Assembly: GCF_900638025.1 (NCBI RefSeq)
Contig: NZ_LR134481.1
Location: forward strand, 1,674,001-1,738,000
DNA length: 64,000 bases
Reading direction: 5' to 3'
From: Haemophilus parainfluenzae
GTDB lineage: Bacteria > Pseudomonadota > Gammaproteobacteria > Enterobacterales > Pasteurellaceae
Part shown: piece after piece, positions 20,023-29,609 of the stretch
Position numbering within the stretch: position 1 is the stretch's first letter
Layout: every line of letters begins with the position of its first letter
The notes under the pieces: model-generated
What the model saw: only the letters and a program-made list of their open reading frames with translations
Databases searched by the model: none
What the model was told of the DNA's origin: nothing
Translations under genes and position numbers: made by a program

Positions 20023-21966
20023 CTATTTTGCTTCAGCTTGGTTTTTTTTCTCTTCCAGCTCTTCCCAACGAAGGAAAGCCGTTTCAAGCTCCGCTTCAGT
20101 GTCCGATAATTCCTTAAGCTTAGCATCTGTTACATCATGAGCTTGTTGGAAAAAATGAGGAGCACCAATTTCAGCTTGAAGTGCGGTGATTTTCTCTTCC
20201 AATTCTTCCAACAATTGTGGTAGCTGTTCTAACTCACGTTGTTCTTTGTAAGAAAGTTTAACGGATTTTGGCTTTTGAGAAACAACGTCATTTTTGACCG
20301 CACTTTCCTGTACTTTGGGTGCTTCTTTTTTGGATTTTGGGGTCTCTTGCTCTGCTTTCATCGCAAAGTAATTGGCTTGTTGTCCTTTCGCATCAAAGAA
20401 ACCGCCCACGTATTTATTCAATACGCCATCACCTTCAAAGAAATAGCACTCCGTTGCGACATTGTCAATAAACTGACGATCATGGCTGACAATCAATAAG
20501 GTGCCTTGATAATCCGTGAGGATTTCTTCCAATAATTCTAAGGTTTCTACATCCAAGTCATTGGTTGGTTCATCGAGAATCAATAGATTATTAGGTTTCA
20601 GTAATAATTTAGCCAATAACAAACGGTTACGTTCACCGCCTGAAAGCGCTTTTACAGGTGTCATAGCTCGTTTGGGTGGAAATAAGAAATCCTGCAAATA
20701 GCCCAGCACATGACGTTTTACACCATTGACTTCAATATCCTGCTTGCCATCAGCAACGTTATCCATTACCGTTTTTTCCGGATCAAGATCAGCGCGATAT
20801 TGATCAAAATAAGCGATATCTAATTTTGTACCGCAATGAATACGACCACTCGTTGGCTTGATTTCACCTAATAAAAGTTTAATAAACGTGGTTTTTCCGC
20901 AACCATTTGGGCCAACCAATGCAATTTTATCGCCTCGCAAAATGGTCGTGCTGAAATCTTTGAGCAGCTGTTTGCCTTCAATTTCATAACTCACATTTTC
21001 CATTTCAAACACAATTTTGCCTGAACGACTTGAGTTATCTAATTGTAACTTAGCAGTCCCCATCACTTCACGACGTTGGTGACGTTCTTCACGCATGGCT
21101 TTTAAAGCGCGCACGCGGCCTTCATTACGTGTACGGCGTGCTTTAATACCTTGACGAATCCAAACCTCTTCTTGTGCTAAGCGTTTATCAAAAAGGTCAT
21201 TTTGCAATGCTTCGACACGTAAGTTTTCCTCTTTAGCGGTGAGGTATAAATCATAGTTACCTGGATAAGACACTAATTTCCCGCGATCTAAATCGACAAT
21301 ACGGGTCGCCATTTTGCGGATAAAAGAACGGTCGTGGGAAATAAACACAATGCTTCCGGTAAATTCTAATAAGAAGTTTTCTAACCATTCGATTGCATCC
21401 ACATCCAAGTGGTTAGTCGGTTCATCTAATAACAAGACATCAGGATTACACACCAACGCACGAGCAAGAGCGGCTTTACGCAACCAACCACCAGATAAAT
21501 CCGCTAATTTAGTATCGGGATTTAACTCGAGCTTTTGCAGGACTTCATTGATTTTATTTTCAAACTGCCAACCGTTGGCATGCTCTAATTTGGCTTGTAC
21601 TTGCGCCAGTTGATTAAGAATTTGCTCACTGTAATTTTGTGTCAACTCTTGCGAAATATGGTGATATTCTTTTAACAAATCCGCTAAATGCTCAATGCCT
21701 TCCGCCACATAATCAAATACATTCCCTTCAGCATGGCGAGGCGGATCTTGTTCTAAACGTGAAACTACTAAATCTTTTTCATACTGCACTTTTCCGTCAT
21801 CCATCGTAACTTGCTGTGCAATAATTTTTAATAAAGTCGATTTACCTGCACCGTTACGCCCCACTAAACACACGCGCTCATTGGGTTCAATATGCAGTTC
21901 AGCATGATCAAGTAAAGGGTGATCACTAAAAGAAAGATAAGCGTTAGTTAAACTAATTAATGCCAC
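20023..21966 (-). CDS. uup: ABC-F family ATPase Uup
   Basis: A 647-residue soluble protein with two ATP-binding domains and no membrane segments, the ABC-F layout. Walker A motifs are GRNGAGKSTLLK (near residue 36) and GPNGCGKTTFIK (near 352). ABC signatures are LSGGWLRKAALARAL and LSGGERNRLLLAKLL. The C-terminal coiled coil (about 575-645) is characteristic of Uup. ABC-F proteins act on ribosomes; Uup affects transposon excision and recovery from ribosome or replication trouble in E. coli. An uptake-word pair lies in the coding region near 20175 and 20297. Confidence 0.94.
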   Translation of the reverse strand: MALISLTNAYLSFSDHPLLDHAELHIEPNERVCLVGRNGAGKSTLLKIIAQQVTMDDGKVQYEKDLVVSRLEQDPPRHAEGNVFDYVAEGIEHLADLLKEYHHISQELTQNYSEQILNQLAQVQAKLEHANGWQFENKINEVLQKLELNPDTKLADLSGGWLRKAALARALVCNPDVLLLDEPTNHLDVDAIEWLENFLLEFTGSIVFISHDRSFIRKMATRIVDLDRGKLVSYPGNYDLYLTAKEENLRVEALQNDLFDKRLAQEEVWIRQGIKARRTRNEGRVRALKAMREERHQRREVMGTAKLQLDNSSRSGKIVFEMENVSYEIEGKQLLKDFSTTILRGDKIALVGPNGCGKTTFIKLLLGEIKPTSGRIHCGTKLDIAYFDQYRADLDPEKTVMDNVADGKQDIEVNGVKRHVLGYLQDFLFPPKRAMTPVKALSGGERNRLLLAKLLLKPNNLLILDEPTNDLDVETLELLEEILTDYQGTLLIVSHDRQFIDNVATECYFFEGDGVLNKYVGGFFDAKGQQANYFAMKAEQETPKSKKEAPKVQESAVKNDVVSQKPKSVKLSYKEQRELEQLPQLLEELEEKITALQAEIGAPHFFQQAHDVTDAKLKELSDTEAELETAFLRWEELEEKKNQAEAK

Positions 21967-22011
21967 AAAATTGTCCTATAAATTCAAAATATCAATAAAA
22001 ATAACTGCACT

Positions 22012-23364
22012 TTAGAGCTGATGATAAACCTTTAAGGCATAGGCATCTGACATACCTGCGATATAATCACAAATAATACGTTTTTTACCCTGCTCTGGCG
22101 CATTTTTCCAACGATTAGCGGTATTCGTTGGCAATAAACGTTCCGGGTCAGATTCAAAAATCTGGAACATTTCGGTGAGAATGCGTTGTCCTTTATATTC
22201 GATACGCTGCGTTTCCACATGACGAATCACGTATTTCCATACAAACTTTTTAAACACATTTAATGCCGCAATCACATCTTGTGGTAGTTCCGCGTTATAA
22301 CGTAACAAGGGCTCATCAAAATTGCCGGTAACTTTCCAACGCACATGGGTAATAAAGAAATTTACTAATGCCCCAATGGCATTTTTACGCTCGAAATGAT
22401 GGTTAGAGAATAATCGTTGGCTGACCTGTTCTATATTTTTTGCCAACCAATCTGAAGGAATCGTTTTAAGTTCAGTTAATGCTTCTTGCCATTGATGTTG
22501 ATTTACTACACCAGTCACAATCGCATCTTCTAAATCATGCACCCCGTAAGCAATATCATCCGCCAATTCCATAATGCTACAATCTAAAGATTTAAATTGT
22601 GTTTTTAAAAACTCAGCAGGATTTGACCGCACTTTTTGAAATGAATCAAACAAAGTGCGATCATTTTCAGAAAGGTTTTGCAACAGCCAATTAAACATTG
22701 TGACATCATCACGGAATAACCCTTTTCCAGGCTTCCAATCGCTAATTTTGACATAATGAGGATCGGCGTTTTCAGCATGGGGCAGCTGGGTATATTGCGG
22801 GGAAGATAAGTCTAAAATATTCGGATATTTCACCACACCTAAAATGGCACGACGCGTTAAATTCATCCCAGCCGTTTCAGTATAAGGTTCCAATTTAGTA
22901 ATAATACGAAATGTCTGCGCATTGCCTTCAAAGCCGCCATGATTGCGCATCATATAATTAAGCGCCACTTCCCCACCATGGCCAAACGGTGGATGACCAA
23001 TATCATGTGCAAAGCACAAACTTTCAATTAAATCATTGCTTGGTAATAAAGGTTTGAGTTGTTTCTGTAATTCACTTTTTTCAATATGAAGCAGGTCTGA
23101 AATAGCAACATAACTTTCCGCAAATTTTAATTGAGAAACAAGGCTGCTGCCGATTTGTGCCACTTCAAGGGAATGGGTTAAACGAGTGCGATAAAAATCA
23201 TTTTCGCCCACCGCATGAATCTGTGTTTTGGCTTGCAAACAACGGAAAGCGGCAGAATGTAAAATCCGCCCGCGATCACGACGAAATGGTGGTCTGTGAT
23301 CTTTTTCACGAGGCGGATCTGAAAGGAAACGTTCAGTCCAAAAATCAGCTAATTGGGTTCTCAT
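22012..23364 (-). CDS. dgt: dGTPase-like deoxynucleotide triphosphohydrolase (HD domain)
   Basis: A 450-residue protein with the HD-domain metal motifs [28 protein letters not shown] and [16 protein letters not shown]. Enzymes of this family cleave dNTPs to deoxynucleoside and triphosphate. It belongs to the dGTPase-like clade rather than being a proven dGTP-specific Dgt. The ATG at 23364 (MRTQLADFW) overlaps the stop of the upstream LrgB-type gene (ATGA); a longer upstream frame lies within that gene and is unlikely. Some dNTPases also limit phages, but this one looks chromosomal and ordinary. Confidence 0.86.
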   Translation of the reverse strand: MRTQLADFWTERFLSDPPREKDHRPPFRRDRGRILHSAAFRCLQAKTQIHAVGENDFYRTRLTHSLEVAQIGSSLVSQLKFAESYVAISDLLHIEKSELQKQLKPLLPSNDLIESLCFAHDIGHPPFGHGGEVALNYMMRNHGGFEGNAQTFRIITKLEPYTETAGMNLTRRAILGVVKYPNILDLSSPQYTQLPHAENADPHYVKISDWKPGKGLFRDDVTMFNWLLQNLSENDRTLFDSFQKVRSNPAEFLKTQFKSLDCSIMELADDIAYGVHDLEDAIVTGVVNQHQWQEALTELKTIPSDWLAKNIEQVSQRLFSNHHFERKNAIGALVNFFITHVRWKVTGNFDEPLLRYNAELPQDVIAALNVFKKFVWKYVIRHVETQRIEYKGQRILTEMFQIFESDPERLLPTNTANRWKNAPEQGKKRIICDYIAGMSDAYALKVYHQL

Positions 23365-24053
23365 AAAAACAGATGAATAACGTTGAATACTAAGGGCGCT
23401 AAAATTGAGCTCATAATACCGCAAAGTACCAAAGAAATCGAACTATAACTACCGGCTTTCGGATTGGCTTCCATGCAACTTACCGTGCCTAATGCGTGAG
23501 AAACGGCACCTACAGATAAACCCACTGCTTCTTGTTGTTTAATGCCCAGTTTTTTTAAAATAAGATAACCAAAAACCGAACCTTGCAACCCCGCTACGAC
23601 TACGCCTACCGCAGTCACTGCAGGAATACCGCCTAAATGTGAAGACACTTCCATTGCAATTGGCGTGGTTATTGATTTTGGTAATACGGTCGCCACCATT
23701 TCAGGACTCGCCCCTAAAATAATGGCAAAAATGGCACCAGTAAACATGGAAAGCAAAGAAGCTAATGTCACCACAGAAAGAATAATTTTCCACTGTCTCG
23801 CGATTTGTTGAAGCTGTTCATACAATGGCAAGGCAAGTGCCACAATACTTAAACCAAGTAAATTATTAATCGGTGCATTACCCGTCATATAATCATCATA
23901 AGGAATATCGCCAATTTCTAAAATCAGCACGAGAATTGATACTGTTAGGACGAAGGTATTGAAAATCATGGATTTCCAACGTTTACTAATTTGCAATGCG
24001 AGCCAGAATCCGAAAATTGTTAACCCCGTATAAAGATAAATTGCATATTGCAT
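23361..24053 (-). CDS. LrgB/CidB family membrane protein
   Basis: A 230-residue protein with six or more hydrophobic helices and the LrgB motifs [19 protein letters not shown] and [20 protein letters not shown]. Family members act with LrgA/CidA in holin-like control of autolysis or in pyruvate and metabolite transport. The E. coli relative is YohK. It follows the CidA/LrgA-type gene by 9 nt and overlaps the dgt-like gene by 4 nt. Confidence 0.9.
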   Translation of the reverse strand: MQYAIYLYTGLTIFGFWLALQISKRWKSMIFNTFVLTVSILVLILEIGDIPYDDYMTGNAPINNLLGLSIVALALPLYEQLQQIARQWKIILSVVTLASLLSMFTGAIFAIILGASPEMVATVLPKSITTPIAMEVSSHLGGIPAVTAVGVVVAGLQGSVFGYLILKKLGIKQQEAVGLSVGAVSHALGTVSCMEANPKAGSYSSISLVLCGIMSSILAPLVFNVIHLFL

Positions 24054-24062
24054 AATGAAACC

Positions 24063-24479
24063 TTAGTCTGCTTGAAGATTACGTTTTTCTAATACTTTTT
24101 TACGTTTATGGGTAAAGGATTGTTTGTAAAACAAATAATTACCAAAAAATGCGATAATGAAGAGCGTCAGAAAAGTACTAAGAATATTTGGAATGAGTAA
24201 AATTTTCCATTTAGAAACAAGTAAATCATAATATTTAATAATGCCTACACTCACTGGTACAAAAAGTACTGCCATGTAACGAATCAATAGACTAGAACCC
24301 AAATAAATCCATTCCAAGCGAATGATACGAGTGGTTAATCCAATAAAAAGTATTAATAATCCCCAGATGCTGCCAGGAATTCCAACGGGCACATACTGCG
24401 AAATCAAATTGCCGAGTAGTAACATAATGTATAAAATGAAAAGCGAGCGAACAAGTTGAACGCCTTTTTGGAGTAACAT
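24063..24479 (-). CDS. CidA/LrgA family holin-like protein
   Basis: A 138-residue four-helix membrane protein with the family motif [17 protein letters not shown] and [12 protein letters not shown], and a basic C-terminus ([10 protein letters not shown]). It is the first gene of the minus-strand run lrgA-lrgB-dgt. The E. coli relative is YohJ. AAGAGG lies upstream of the ATG. Confidence 0.88.
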   Translation of the reverse strand: MLLQKGVQLVRSLFILYIMLLLGNLISQYVPVGIPGSIWGLLILFIGLTTRIIRLEWIYLGSSLLIRYMAVLFVPVSVGIIKYYDLLVSKWKILLIPNILSTFLTLFIIAFFGNYLFYKQSFTHKRKKVLEKRNLQAD

Positions 24480-24591
24480 ATTTCCTCTTTCAACTTATTT
24501 AACAATAATTCAAATTTATTTTACGCTTTTTTTGTTAGAATTACCCCCTCTTTTTAGCTAAGTTTTGCGATATAGATCAAAGAAATTCAAA

Positions 24592-25107
24592 ATGATTAAG
24601 AAATTCTTATTATTTTTAACCGTAATTTTGACCGCACTTTGGTGTCAATTTTCAGTCTCTGCGGAACGCCAAATGGCGTGTTGGGTAGTAGGAGTCAGTG
24701 ATGGCGATACTCTAACTTGTCTCTTACCCACTAAAAAGCAATTTAAAGTACGATTACAAGAAATTGACGCCCCTGAGAAAGGTCAGGCATTTGGTAAGAA
24801 AGCCAAACAATATCTTTCACAACGGGTTTTTAAACAAAATGTGACATTGTCCGTTTCTGGCTATGATCGTTACCAACGTATTTTGGCAACAGTCTATCTG
24901 CAAGAACGAAACATTAACTTAGAAATGGTAAAAAACGGCATGGCGTGGGTTTATCCGCAATATACTAAAAATCCAATCTACTTCCAGGCTCAAAATTTTG
25001 CTCAACAACAAAAAATCGGATTATGGCGAGATCCCAACCCTGTTGCCCCTTATGAATGGCGTAAACAGAAAAAAACACCTAAACACGGAGATAACCATGG
25101 CTTTTGA
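24592..25107 (+). CDS. Secreted thermonuclease-like (SNase) protein
   Basis: A 171-residue staphylococcal-nuclease-fold protein with a signal peptide (residues 1-24). Active-site elements are VSDGDTLTC, the arginine in VRLQEIDAPE and the region YDRYQRILATVYL. It probably degrades DNA or RNA in the periplasm or outside the cell; nutrient scavenging or biofilm DNA turnover is possible but not shown. The ATG at 24592 is preferred over an upstream in-frame TTG at 24565 because it gives a normal signal peptide. It overlaps csdA by 11 nt. Confidence 0.88.
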   Translation: MIKKFLLFLTVILTALWCQFSVSAERQMACWVVGVSDGDTLTCLLPTKKQFKVRLQEIDAPEKGQAFGKKAKQYLSQRVFKQNVTLSVSGYDRYQRILATVYLQERNINLEMVKNGMAWVYPQYTKNPIYFQAQNFAQQQKIGLWRDPNPVAPYEWRKQKKTPKHGDNHGF

Positions 25108-26299
25108 TTATCAATTATTTAAAAATGAATTCCCTTATTTTAAATCGCCAAATGCCGTAGTCTATTTGGATAATGCAGCGACGGCATTAAAACCTCAAGC
25201 ATTCATTGATGCAACGACTACTTTTTATCAATCGGCAGGTTCTGTGCATCGTAGTCAGTACGAAGCCGCACAAACAGTACAATACGAAAATGCTCGTCAC
25301 TTAGTAAAAACCTTAATTAATGCGGAAGATGAAAAAGCGGTAATTTGGACGTCTGGGACGACTCATAGCATTAATTTGGTTGCTAACGGTTTACTCCCCT
25401 CTTTGCATGCAGATGATGAGATTTTAATTAGCCAAGCGGACCATCATGCTAATTTTGTTACTTGGCATGAAACAGCGAAAAAATGCGGCGCGAAAATTCA
25501 AGTGCTGCCTATTTTGGATAATTGGCTAATTGATGAAAATGCCTTAATTAAAGCCTTAAATGAGAAAACCAAATTAGTGGCACTCAATTTTGTTTCCAAC
25601 GTAACAGGAACAGAACAACATATCCAACATTTAATTCGACTCATCCGTCAACATAGCAATGCGCTCGTTTTAGTGGATGCCGCTCAGGCTATTAGCCATA
25701 TACAAATTGATTTACAGGCATTAGATGCGGATTTTATCGCCTTTTCTGCACATAAAATTTATGGACCAAACGGCATTGGCGTATTAAGCGGAAAATTAAG
25801 CTCACTTTCCCTGCTGCAACCGCTTTTTTACGGTGGAAAAATGATTGAGCGCGTATCCCATGAATGTATTACCTTTGCTGATTTGCCTTATCGATTAGAG
25901 GCGGGCACACCAAATATTGCAGGCGTGATTGGTTTTGGTGCAGTATTAGATTGGCTCAAAAAATGGGATTTTCAGGCCACCGAGGCGCATGCCGTTGAGC
26001 TTGCCGAGCAAAGTAAAGTGCGGTTAAAAAACTATCCGAATTGTCGTTTATTCAATTCGCCGCAGCCAAGTTCAGTGGTTTGTTTTGTTTTTGATGGGAT
26101 TGCGGCTTCGGATCTTGCTACGCTCCTGAGCGAACAAAAAATTGCGTTGCGTGTAGGCGAACATTGCGCCCAACCTTACTTAGCCCGCCTTGGCGAGCGT
26201 ACCACATTAAGACTTTCTTTTGCGCCTTACAATAGCCCACAAGATGTGGATACTTTTTTTGCGGCATTAGATAAATCCTTAGAGTTATTAGCATGCTAG
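25097..26299 (+). CDS. csdA: Cysteine desulfurase, CsdA/SufS type
   Basis: A 400-residue PLP enzyme that takes sulfur from cysteine and hands it to an acceptor as persulfide. FSAHKIYGPNGIGVL carries the PLP-binding lysine, QADHHANFVTWHE is a class V aminotransferase motif, and VGEHCAQPYLARLG holds the persulfide cysteine. A SufE-type partner is encoded immediately downstream with a 7-nt overlap, which favours CsdA-CsdE rather than SUF because no other suf genes are present. The start inside the nuclease gene implies coupling. Confidence 0.92.
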   Translation: MAFDYQLFKNEFPYFKSPNAVVYLDNAATALKPQAFIDATTTFYQSAGSVHRSQYEAAQTVQYENARHLVKTLINAEDEKAVIWTSGTTHSINLVANGLLPSLHADDEILISQADHHANFVTWHETAKKCGAKIQVLPILDNWLIDENALIKALNEKTKLVALNFVSNVTGTEQHIQHLIRLIRQHSNALVLVDAAQAISHIQIDLQALDADFIAFSAHKIYGPNGIGVLSGKLSSLSLLQPLFYGGKMIERVSHECITFADLPYRLEAGTPNIAGVIGFGAVLDWLKKWDFQATEAHAVELAEQSKVRLKNYPNCRLFNSPQPSSVVCFVFDGIAASDLATLLSEQKIALRVGEHCAQPYLARLGERTTLRLSFAPYNSPQDVDTFFAALDKSLELLAC

Positions 26300-26667
26300 A
26301 AAACATTAAACAGGCAAAAAATTGGGAAGATCGTTACCGTTTCATTATTCAAGCAGGTAAACATCTCCCTCAACCTTCTCCAGATGAATTGGCTCAAATG
26401 CAATCAATTCAAGGCTGCGAAGCAGGGCTTTGGTTTAAGACCATTCAACAAAATGACGGCACGTTTCAATTTCAAGCTTACAGCGAAGCGCGCATTATGA
26501 ATGGTTTGTTATGGTTATTACTGCAAAATATCAATGGACAAACCAATAATCAACTACAACAATTTAATATCCGTCAATTTTTTGATGAACTTGGTATTGC
26601 TTCTCGCTTAAGTGAAACCCGCTTAAACGGTTTAAAACAAATTGAAGAAATCTTACACAATCTGTAA
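26293..26667 (+). CDS. csdE: SufE/CsdE family sulfur acceptor
   Basis: A 124-residue protein with the SufE fold. IQGCEAGLWFK carries the acceptor cysteine, preceded by WEDRYRFIIQAGKHLP. It stimulates its desulfurase partner and relays sulfur to Fe-S or tRNA-thiolation pathways. Its start overlaps csdA. Confidence 0.9.
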   Translation: MLENIKQAKNWEDRYRFIIQAGKHLPQPSPDELAQMQSIQGCEAGLWFKTIQQNDGTFQFQAYSEARIMNGLLWLLLQNINGQTNNQLQQFNIRQFFDELGIASRLSETRLNGLKQIEEILHNL

Positions 26668-26669
26668 TT

Positions 26670-27455
26670 ATGTATCTGATCGAACCCTTTTTTAAATTGA
26701 CCGCCTTAGAAAACGACATTGGCCAACAAAGCCGTTTGCTCAATGCAGTCATTGACCAATGGCGTTATAACGGGCAAATTATCGGCCGTGAAATCCCGCT
26801 TTATTTAACGGAAGAAGATGGCGAACAAGGTTTTGCGATGCGCGTTATTTGCCCTGAGCAAGATAGCCTTTTACCCGAAAACAATAATCAATCTGTGAAT
26901 CTGGCGATGGAACATGCTGAAAAGAGCGGTCTAAATTTTCAAGGTTTTCAAATTATTGCCGATGATTTAAATGCAGACAGCACCGCAGAATGTAGCCAAC
27001 CAGCATGGCAAATACTCTACACCACACATTTACAATCTTGCTCGCCATTACATAGCGGAGATGATTTTTCTCCAATTCCGCTCTATAAACAGCTAAAAAA
27101 TCAACCGCACTTAAGCCAAGATTTGATTAAATGGCAGGAAAATTGGCAGGCTTGCGATCAGTTGCAAATGAATGGCTCAGCTTTAGAAAAAGAATCGTTA
27201 AGCGAAATCTCCGAGATTAATAGCACGCTAAGCAAACATGGACGCTACCTTGCTGCTGAAATCGAAAAAGAAAGCGGCATACCGACCTATTATTATTTAT
27301 ATCGTGTTGGTGGTCATTCTTTAGAATCGGAACAACAACGCTGTTGCCCGCAATGTGGTGGAGATTGGGCATTAAACGCACCACTATTTGATGTGATTTA
27401 CTTTAAATGCGACCAATGTCGATTAGTCTCGAATGTGTCGTGGAATTTTTTATAA
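26670..27455 (+). CDS. DUF2310 zinc-ribbon protein
   Basis: A 261-residue cytoplasmic protein starting 3 nt after csdE. The N-terminal part is acidic and unremarkable. The C-terminal 35 residues form a zinc ribbon (CCPQCGGDWAL, then FKCDQCRLVSNVSW). The family is described only as possibly nucleic-acid binding. Its fixed place behind csdE suggests a role linked to metal or sulfur handling, which is inference. Confidence 0.8.
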   Translation: MYLIEPFFKLTALENDIGQQSRLLNAVIDQWRYNGQIIGREIPLYLTEEDGEQGFAMRVICPEQDSLLPENNNQSVNLAMEHAEKSGLNFQGFQIIADDLNADSTAECSQPAWQILYTTHLQSCSPLHSGDDFSPIPLYKQLKNQPHLSQDLIKWQENWQACDQLQMNGSALEKESLSEISEINSTLSKHGRYLAAEIEKESGIPTYYYLYRVGGHSLESEQQRCCPQCGGDWALNAPLFDVIYFKCDQCRLVSNVSWNFL

Positions 27456-27479
27456 CGCTTTCGTCATTTAGGAAAACAA

Positions 27480-28319
27480 ATGAACTATCAAGATAAAAGC
27501 CTTCAATCTTTAAAACTCGGTCAAGCAACAGAATATGCGGCAAATTATGACCGCACTTTGTTACAACCCGTACCTCGTAAACTCAATCGTGATGGCTTAG
27601 GCATTACCGCACAACAGCCATTTACTCATGGCGCCGATATTTGGACAGCCTATGAAATTTCCTGGTTGAATCCAAAAGGTTTGCCACAAGTCGCCATTGC
27701 TGATGTGGAAATTGATTATCGCAGTGAAAATTTAATTGAATCGAAAAGCTTTAAACTCTATTTAAACAGCTTTAACCAAAGTCAATTTGCTGATTTTGCT
27801 AGCGTAGAACGCACGATGTGTGAAGACCTAAGCGCTTGTGCTCAAGGCGAGGTCAAAGTACGTTTACATCCATTATCCCACTATCAAGGACAAAGTATTG
27901 ATACTTTAACGGGCGATTGCATTGATGATCAAGATATTGAAATCCACAGCTACGAATTTAATGCGGATATTTTGCAAAATTGTACGTCCGATAACGTGGT
28001 GGAGGAAACCTTAGTGAGCCATTTATTAAAATCTAATTGTCTTATTACCAGTCAGCCGGATTGGGGAACAGTGCAAATTCATTATGTGGGCAAACAAATC
28101 GATCGAGAAAAACTTCTCCGTTATATCGTGTCTTTCCGTCAACATAATGAGTTTCACGAGCAGTGTGTCGAGCGTATTTTCTATGACTTGATGCATTACG
28201 CCAAACCAGAAAAACTCACCGTTTATGCGCGTTATACGCGCCGTGGTGGATTGGATATTAATCCATTCCGTTCTAACTTTGAGGAAATTCCGCAAAATTT
28301 ACGCTTGGCAAGACAATAA
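27480..28319 (+). CDS. queF: NADPH-dependent 7-cyano-7-deazaguanine reductase
   Basis: A 279-residue long-form QueF that reduces preQ0 to preQ1 in queuosine tRNA-modification synthesis. [11 protein letters not shown] (about 87-97) is the QueF signature. [15 protein letters not shown] holds the catalytic Cys187 and Asp194. Its terminator region downstream has been split by an IS element (28347-29589). Confidence 0.95.
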   Translation: MNYQDKSLQSLKLGQATEYAANYDRTLLQPVPRKLNRDGLGITAQQPFTHGADIWTAYEISWLNPKGLPQVAIADVEIDYRSENLIESKSFKLYLNSFNQSQFADFASVERTMCEDLSACAQGEVKVRLHPLSHYQGQSIDTLTGDCIDDQDIEIHSYEFNADILQNCTSDNVVEETLVSHLLKSNCLITSQPDWGTVQIHYVGKQIDREKLLRYIVSFRQHNEFHEQCVERIFYDLMHYAKPEKLTVYARYTRRGGLDINPFRSNFEEIPQNLRLARQ

Positions 28320-28403
28320 ATCAAAAAACAAAAGTGCGGTGAAAATTGATCTGCACCCCAAAAGTTGGACTAACCAAACCAACAATTGAGGTGCAGATTT
28401 TTT

Positions 28404-28757
28404 ATGGGTAAACACTACACAATCGAATTTAAATTACAGGTTCTTCAACCTATTTTGAATGGGAAAATGAGTATTAGAGAAACTGCGCGTTTTTACAATA
28501 TTCCTTCCAACGCCTTAGTCGGAACATGGTTGAAACGGTTTGAAAAAAGTGGCATAAAAGGACTTATTCCCCGTAAACCATCAGGACGACCGCCGATGAA
28601 ACCCAAATATGCAAAAATGCCACCGCCACCCAAAACTGAAGAAGACCGTTTACGCCTGAGAATTTTACAGCTTGAAGCGGAGGTAGCCTACCTAAAGGAG
28701 TTGAGAAGGCTCAGACTTCAGGACGAAGCCGAGCAACGGAAATTATCCAAAGGTTAA
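28404..28757 (+). CDS. IS3-family transposase OrfA
   Basis: A 117-residue DNA-binding protein starting MGKHYTIEFKLQVLQPI. It has a helix-turn-helix (MSIRETARFYNIPSNALVGTWLKRF), a proline-rich linker and a leucine-zipper-like helix (RLRILQLEAEVAYLKELRR). The ATG at 28404 is preferred over an in-frame TTG 18 nt upstream. OrfA alone usually acts as a regulator; the active transposase is the OrfAB fusion. Confidence 0.88.
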   Translation: MGKHYTIEFKLQVLQPILNGKMSIRETARFYNIPSNALVGTWLKRFEKSGIKGLIPRKPSGRPPMKPKYAKMPPPPKTEEDRLRLRILQLEAEVAYLKELRRLRLQDEAEQRKLSKG

Positions 28758-29563
28758 GAACACGCTATCCGTTAAAATGGCTTTTAGGCTTTGCACAATT
28801 AGCGCGTAGTACGTTTTTTGCTAAACTTCAGATTAAACTGGATAAGGATGAGTTGTTGAAAAAGACCATTAAACGCATCAAAGCCAATCATCCTGATTAT
28901 GGCTACCGACGTGTTCATGCCTGCTTGCCAGGCGTGAATCATAAAAAAGTTCAACGTTTAATGCAGACACTTGGGCTTCAAGTGCGGTCAAGAAAAAGCA
29001 AGAAATTTACGACCTATCGAGGCACGATAGGGGTGATTGCTCCTAATCATCTTGAACGCGATTTTAGTGCAACGGCCCCGAACCAAAAATGGGTGACCGA
29101 TATCACCGAGTTTAAGGCGAAAGATGGGAGTAAAGTCTATTTATCTCCAATTTTAGACTTATTTAACAATGAGATAGTTTCATATAATCTCAGCTATTCC
29201 CCAAACTGGGCGCAAGTAGAGGACATGTTAATGCAAGCCGTCAAAGGATTAAATAAAGCTTGTGGTGTCATTTTACATTCAGACCAGGGATGGCAATATC
29301 AAATGGTGGCTTATCGTCGAATCTTGGCTGAACATGGCATCATTCAAAGTATGTCGAGAAAAGGGAATTGCTTGGACAACGCCGCAATGGAAAGTTTCTT
29401 TGGACGATTAAAAACAGAATGTTTTTATGGTCGGGAATTTAACAGTAGAGAGGAGATAGTTGATGCCGTCAGGGATTATTTGGATTACTATAATCACCGA
29501 CGGATTCAACTAAAATTAAAAGGACTGAGTCCGGTACAATATCGAAAACAATCCTTTAAATAA
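28676..29563 (+). CDS. IS3-family transposase OrfB (reached by -1 frameshift)
   Basis: This frame lies -1 relative to orfA and is open from 28676 (just after a TGA at 28673-28675), overlapping the orfA end. Conserved protein begins at about 28742 (IIQRLRTRYPLKWLLGFAQL). The integrase core has the DDE residues in VTDITEF, HSDQGWQY and MESFFGRLKTE. A -1 ribosomal frameshift in the overlap would make the OrfAB transposase. The exact slip site is unresolved; A-rich candidates lie at 28691-28697 and near 28738-28751. Confidence 0.85.
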   Translation, partial: SGGSLPKGVEKAQTSGRSRATEIIQRLRTRYPLKWLLGFAQLARSTFFAKLQIKLDKDELLKKTIKRIKANHPDYGYRRVHACLPGVNHKKVQRLMQTLGLQVRSRKSKKFTTYRGTIGVIAPNHLERDFSATAPNQKWVTDITEFKAKDGSKVYLSPILDLFNNEIVSYNLSYSPNWAQVEDMLMQAVKGLNKACGVILHSDQGWQYQMVAYRRILAEHGIIQSMSRKGNCLDNAAMESFFGRLKTECFYGREFNSREEIVDAVRDYLDYYNHRRIQLKLKGLSPVQYRKQSFK

Positions 29564-29609
29564 CAGTCTAACTTTTTGGGGTCAGATCAAAATCAACCGT
29601 ACTTTTATT

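Larger units (their letters stand above)
28347..29589 (+). mobile_element. IS3-family (IS150-like) insertion sequence, complete
   Basis: The 1243-bp element has imperfect terminal inverted repeats starting TGATCTG at both ends (about 28347-28371, complementary to about 29565-29589). It carries overlapping orfA and orfB with a DDE transposase. AAAT at 28343-28346 and again at 29590-29593 is a candidate 4-bp target duplication. Both frames are intact, so it may be active or recently inserted. The element carries a Haemophilus uptake word at 28980-28988. Confidence 0.9.
28330..29606. terminator. Uptake-word hairpin terminator split by an IS
   Basis: AAAAGTGCGGT (28330-28340) lies left of the IS and AACCGTACTTTT (29595-29606) right of it. 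Joined without the IS they would form a near-perfect uptake-sequence hairpin with a short AT loop and a T tail, between convergent queF and tyrA. One base of the right arm differs from the uptake consensus. The insertion separates the arms by more than 1.2 kb. Confidence 0.75.

Noticed and set aside
22012..23364. dGTPase-like gene as part of an antiphage island
   Set aside because: It lies in a normal chromosomal run with overlap to LrgB-type genes, has host-like composition and no neighbouring defence genes.
28404..29563. Frameshift mutation disabling the IS transposase
   Set aside because: orfB lies in the -1 frame and overlaps orfA, the normal IS3-family arrangement for programmed frameshifting, and the DDE residues are intact.
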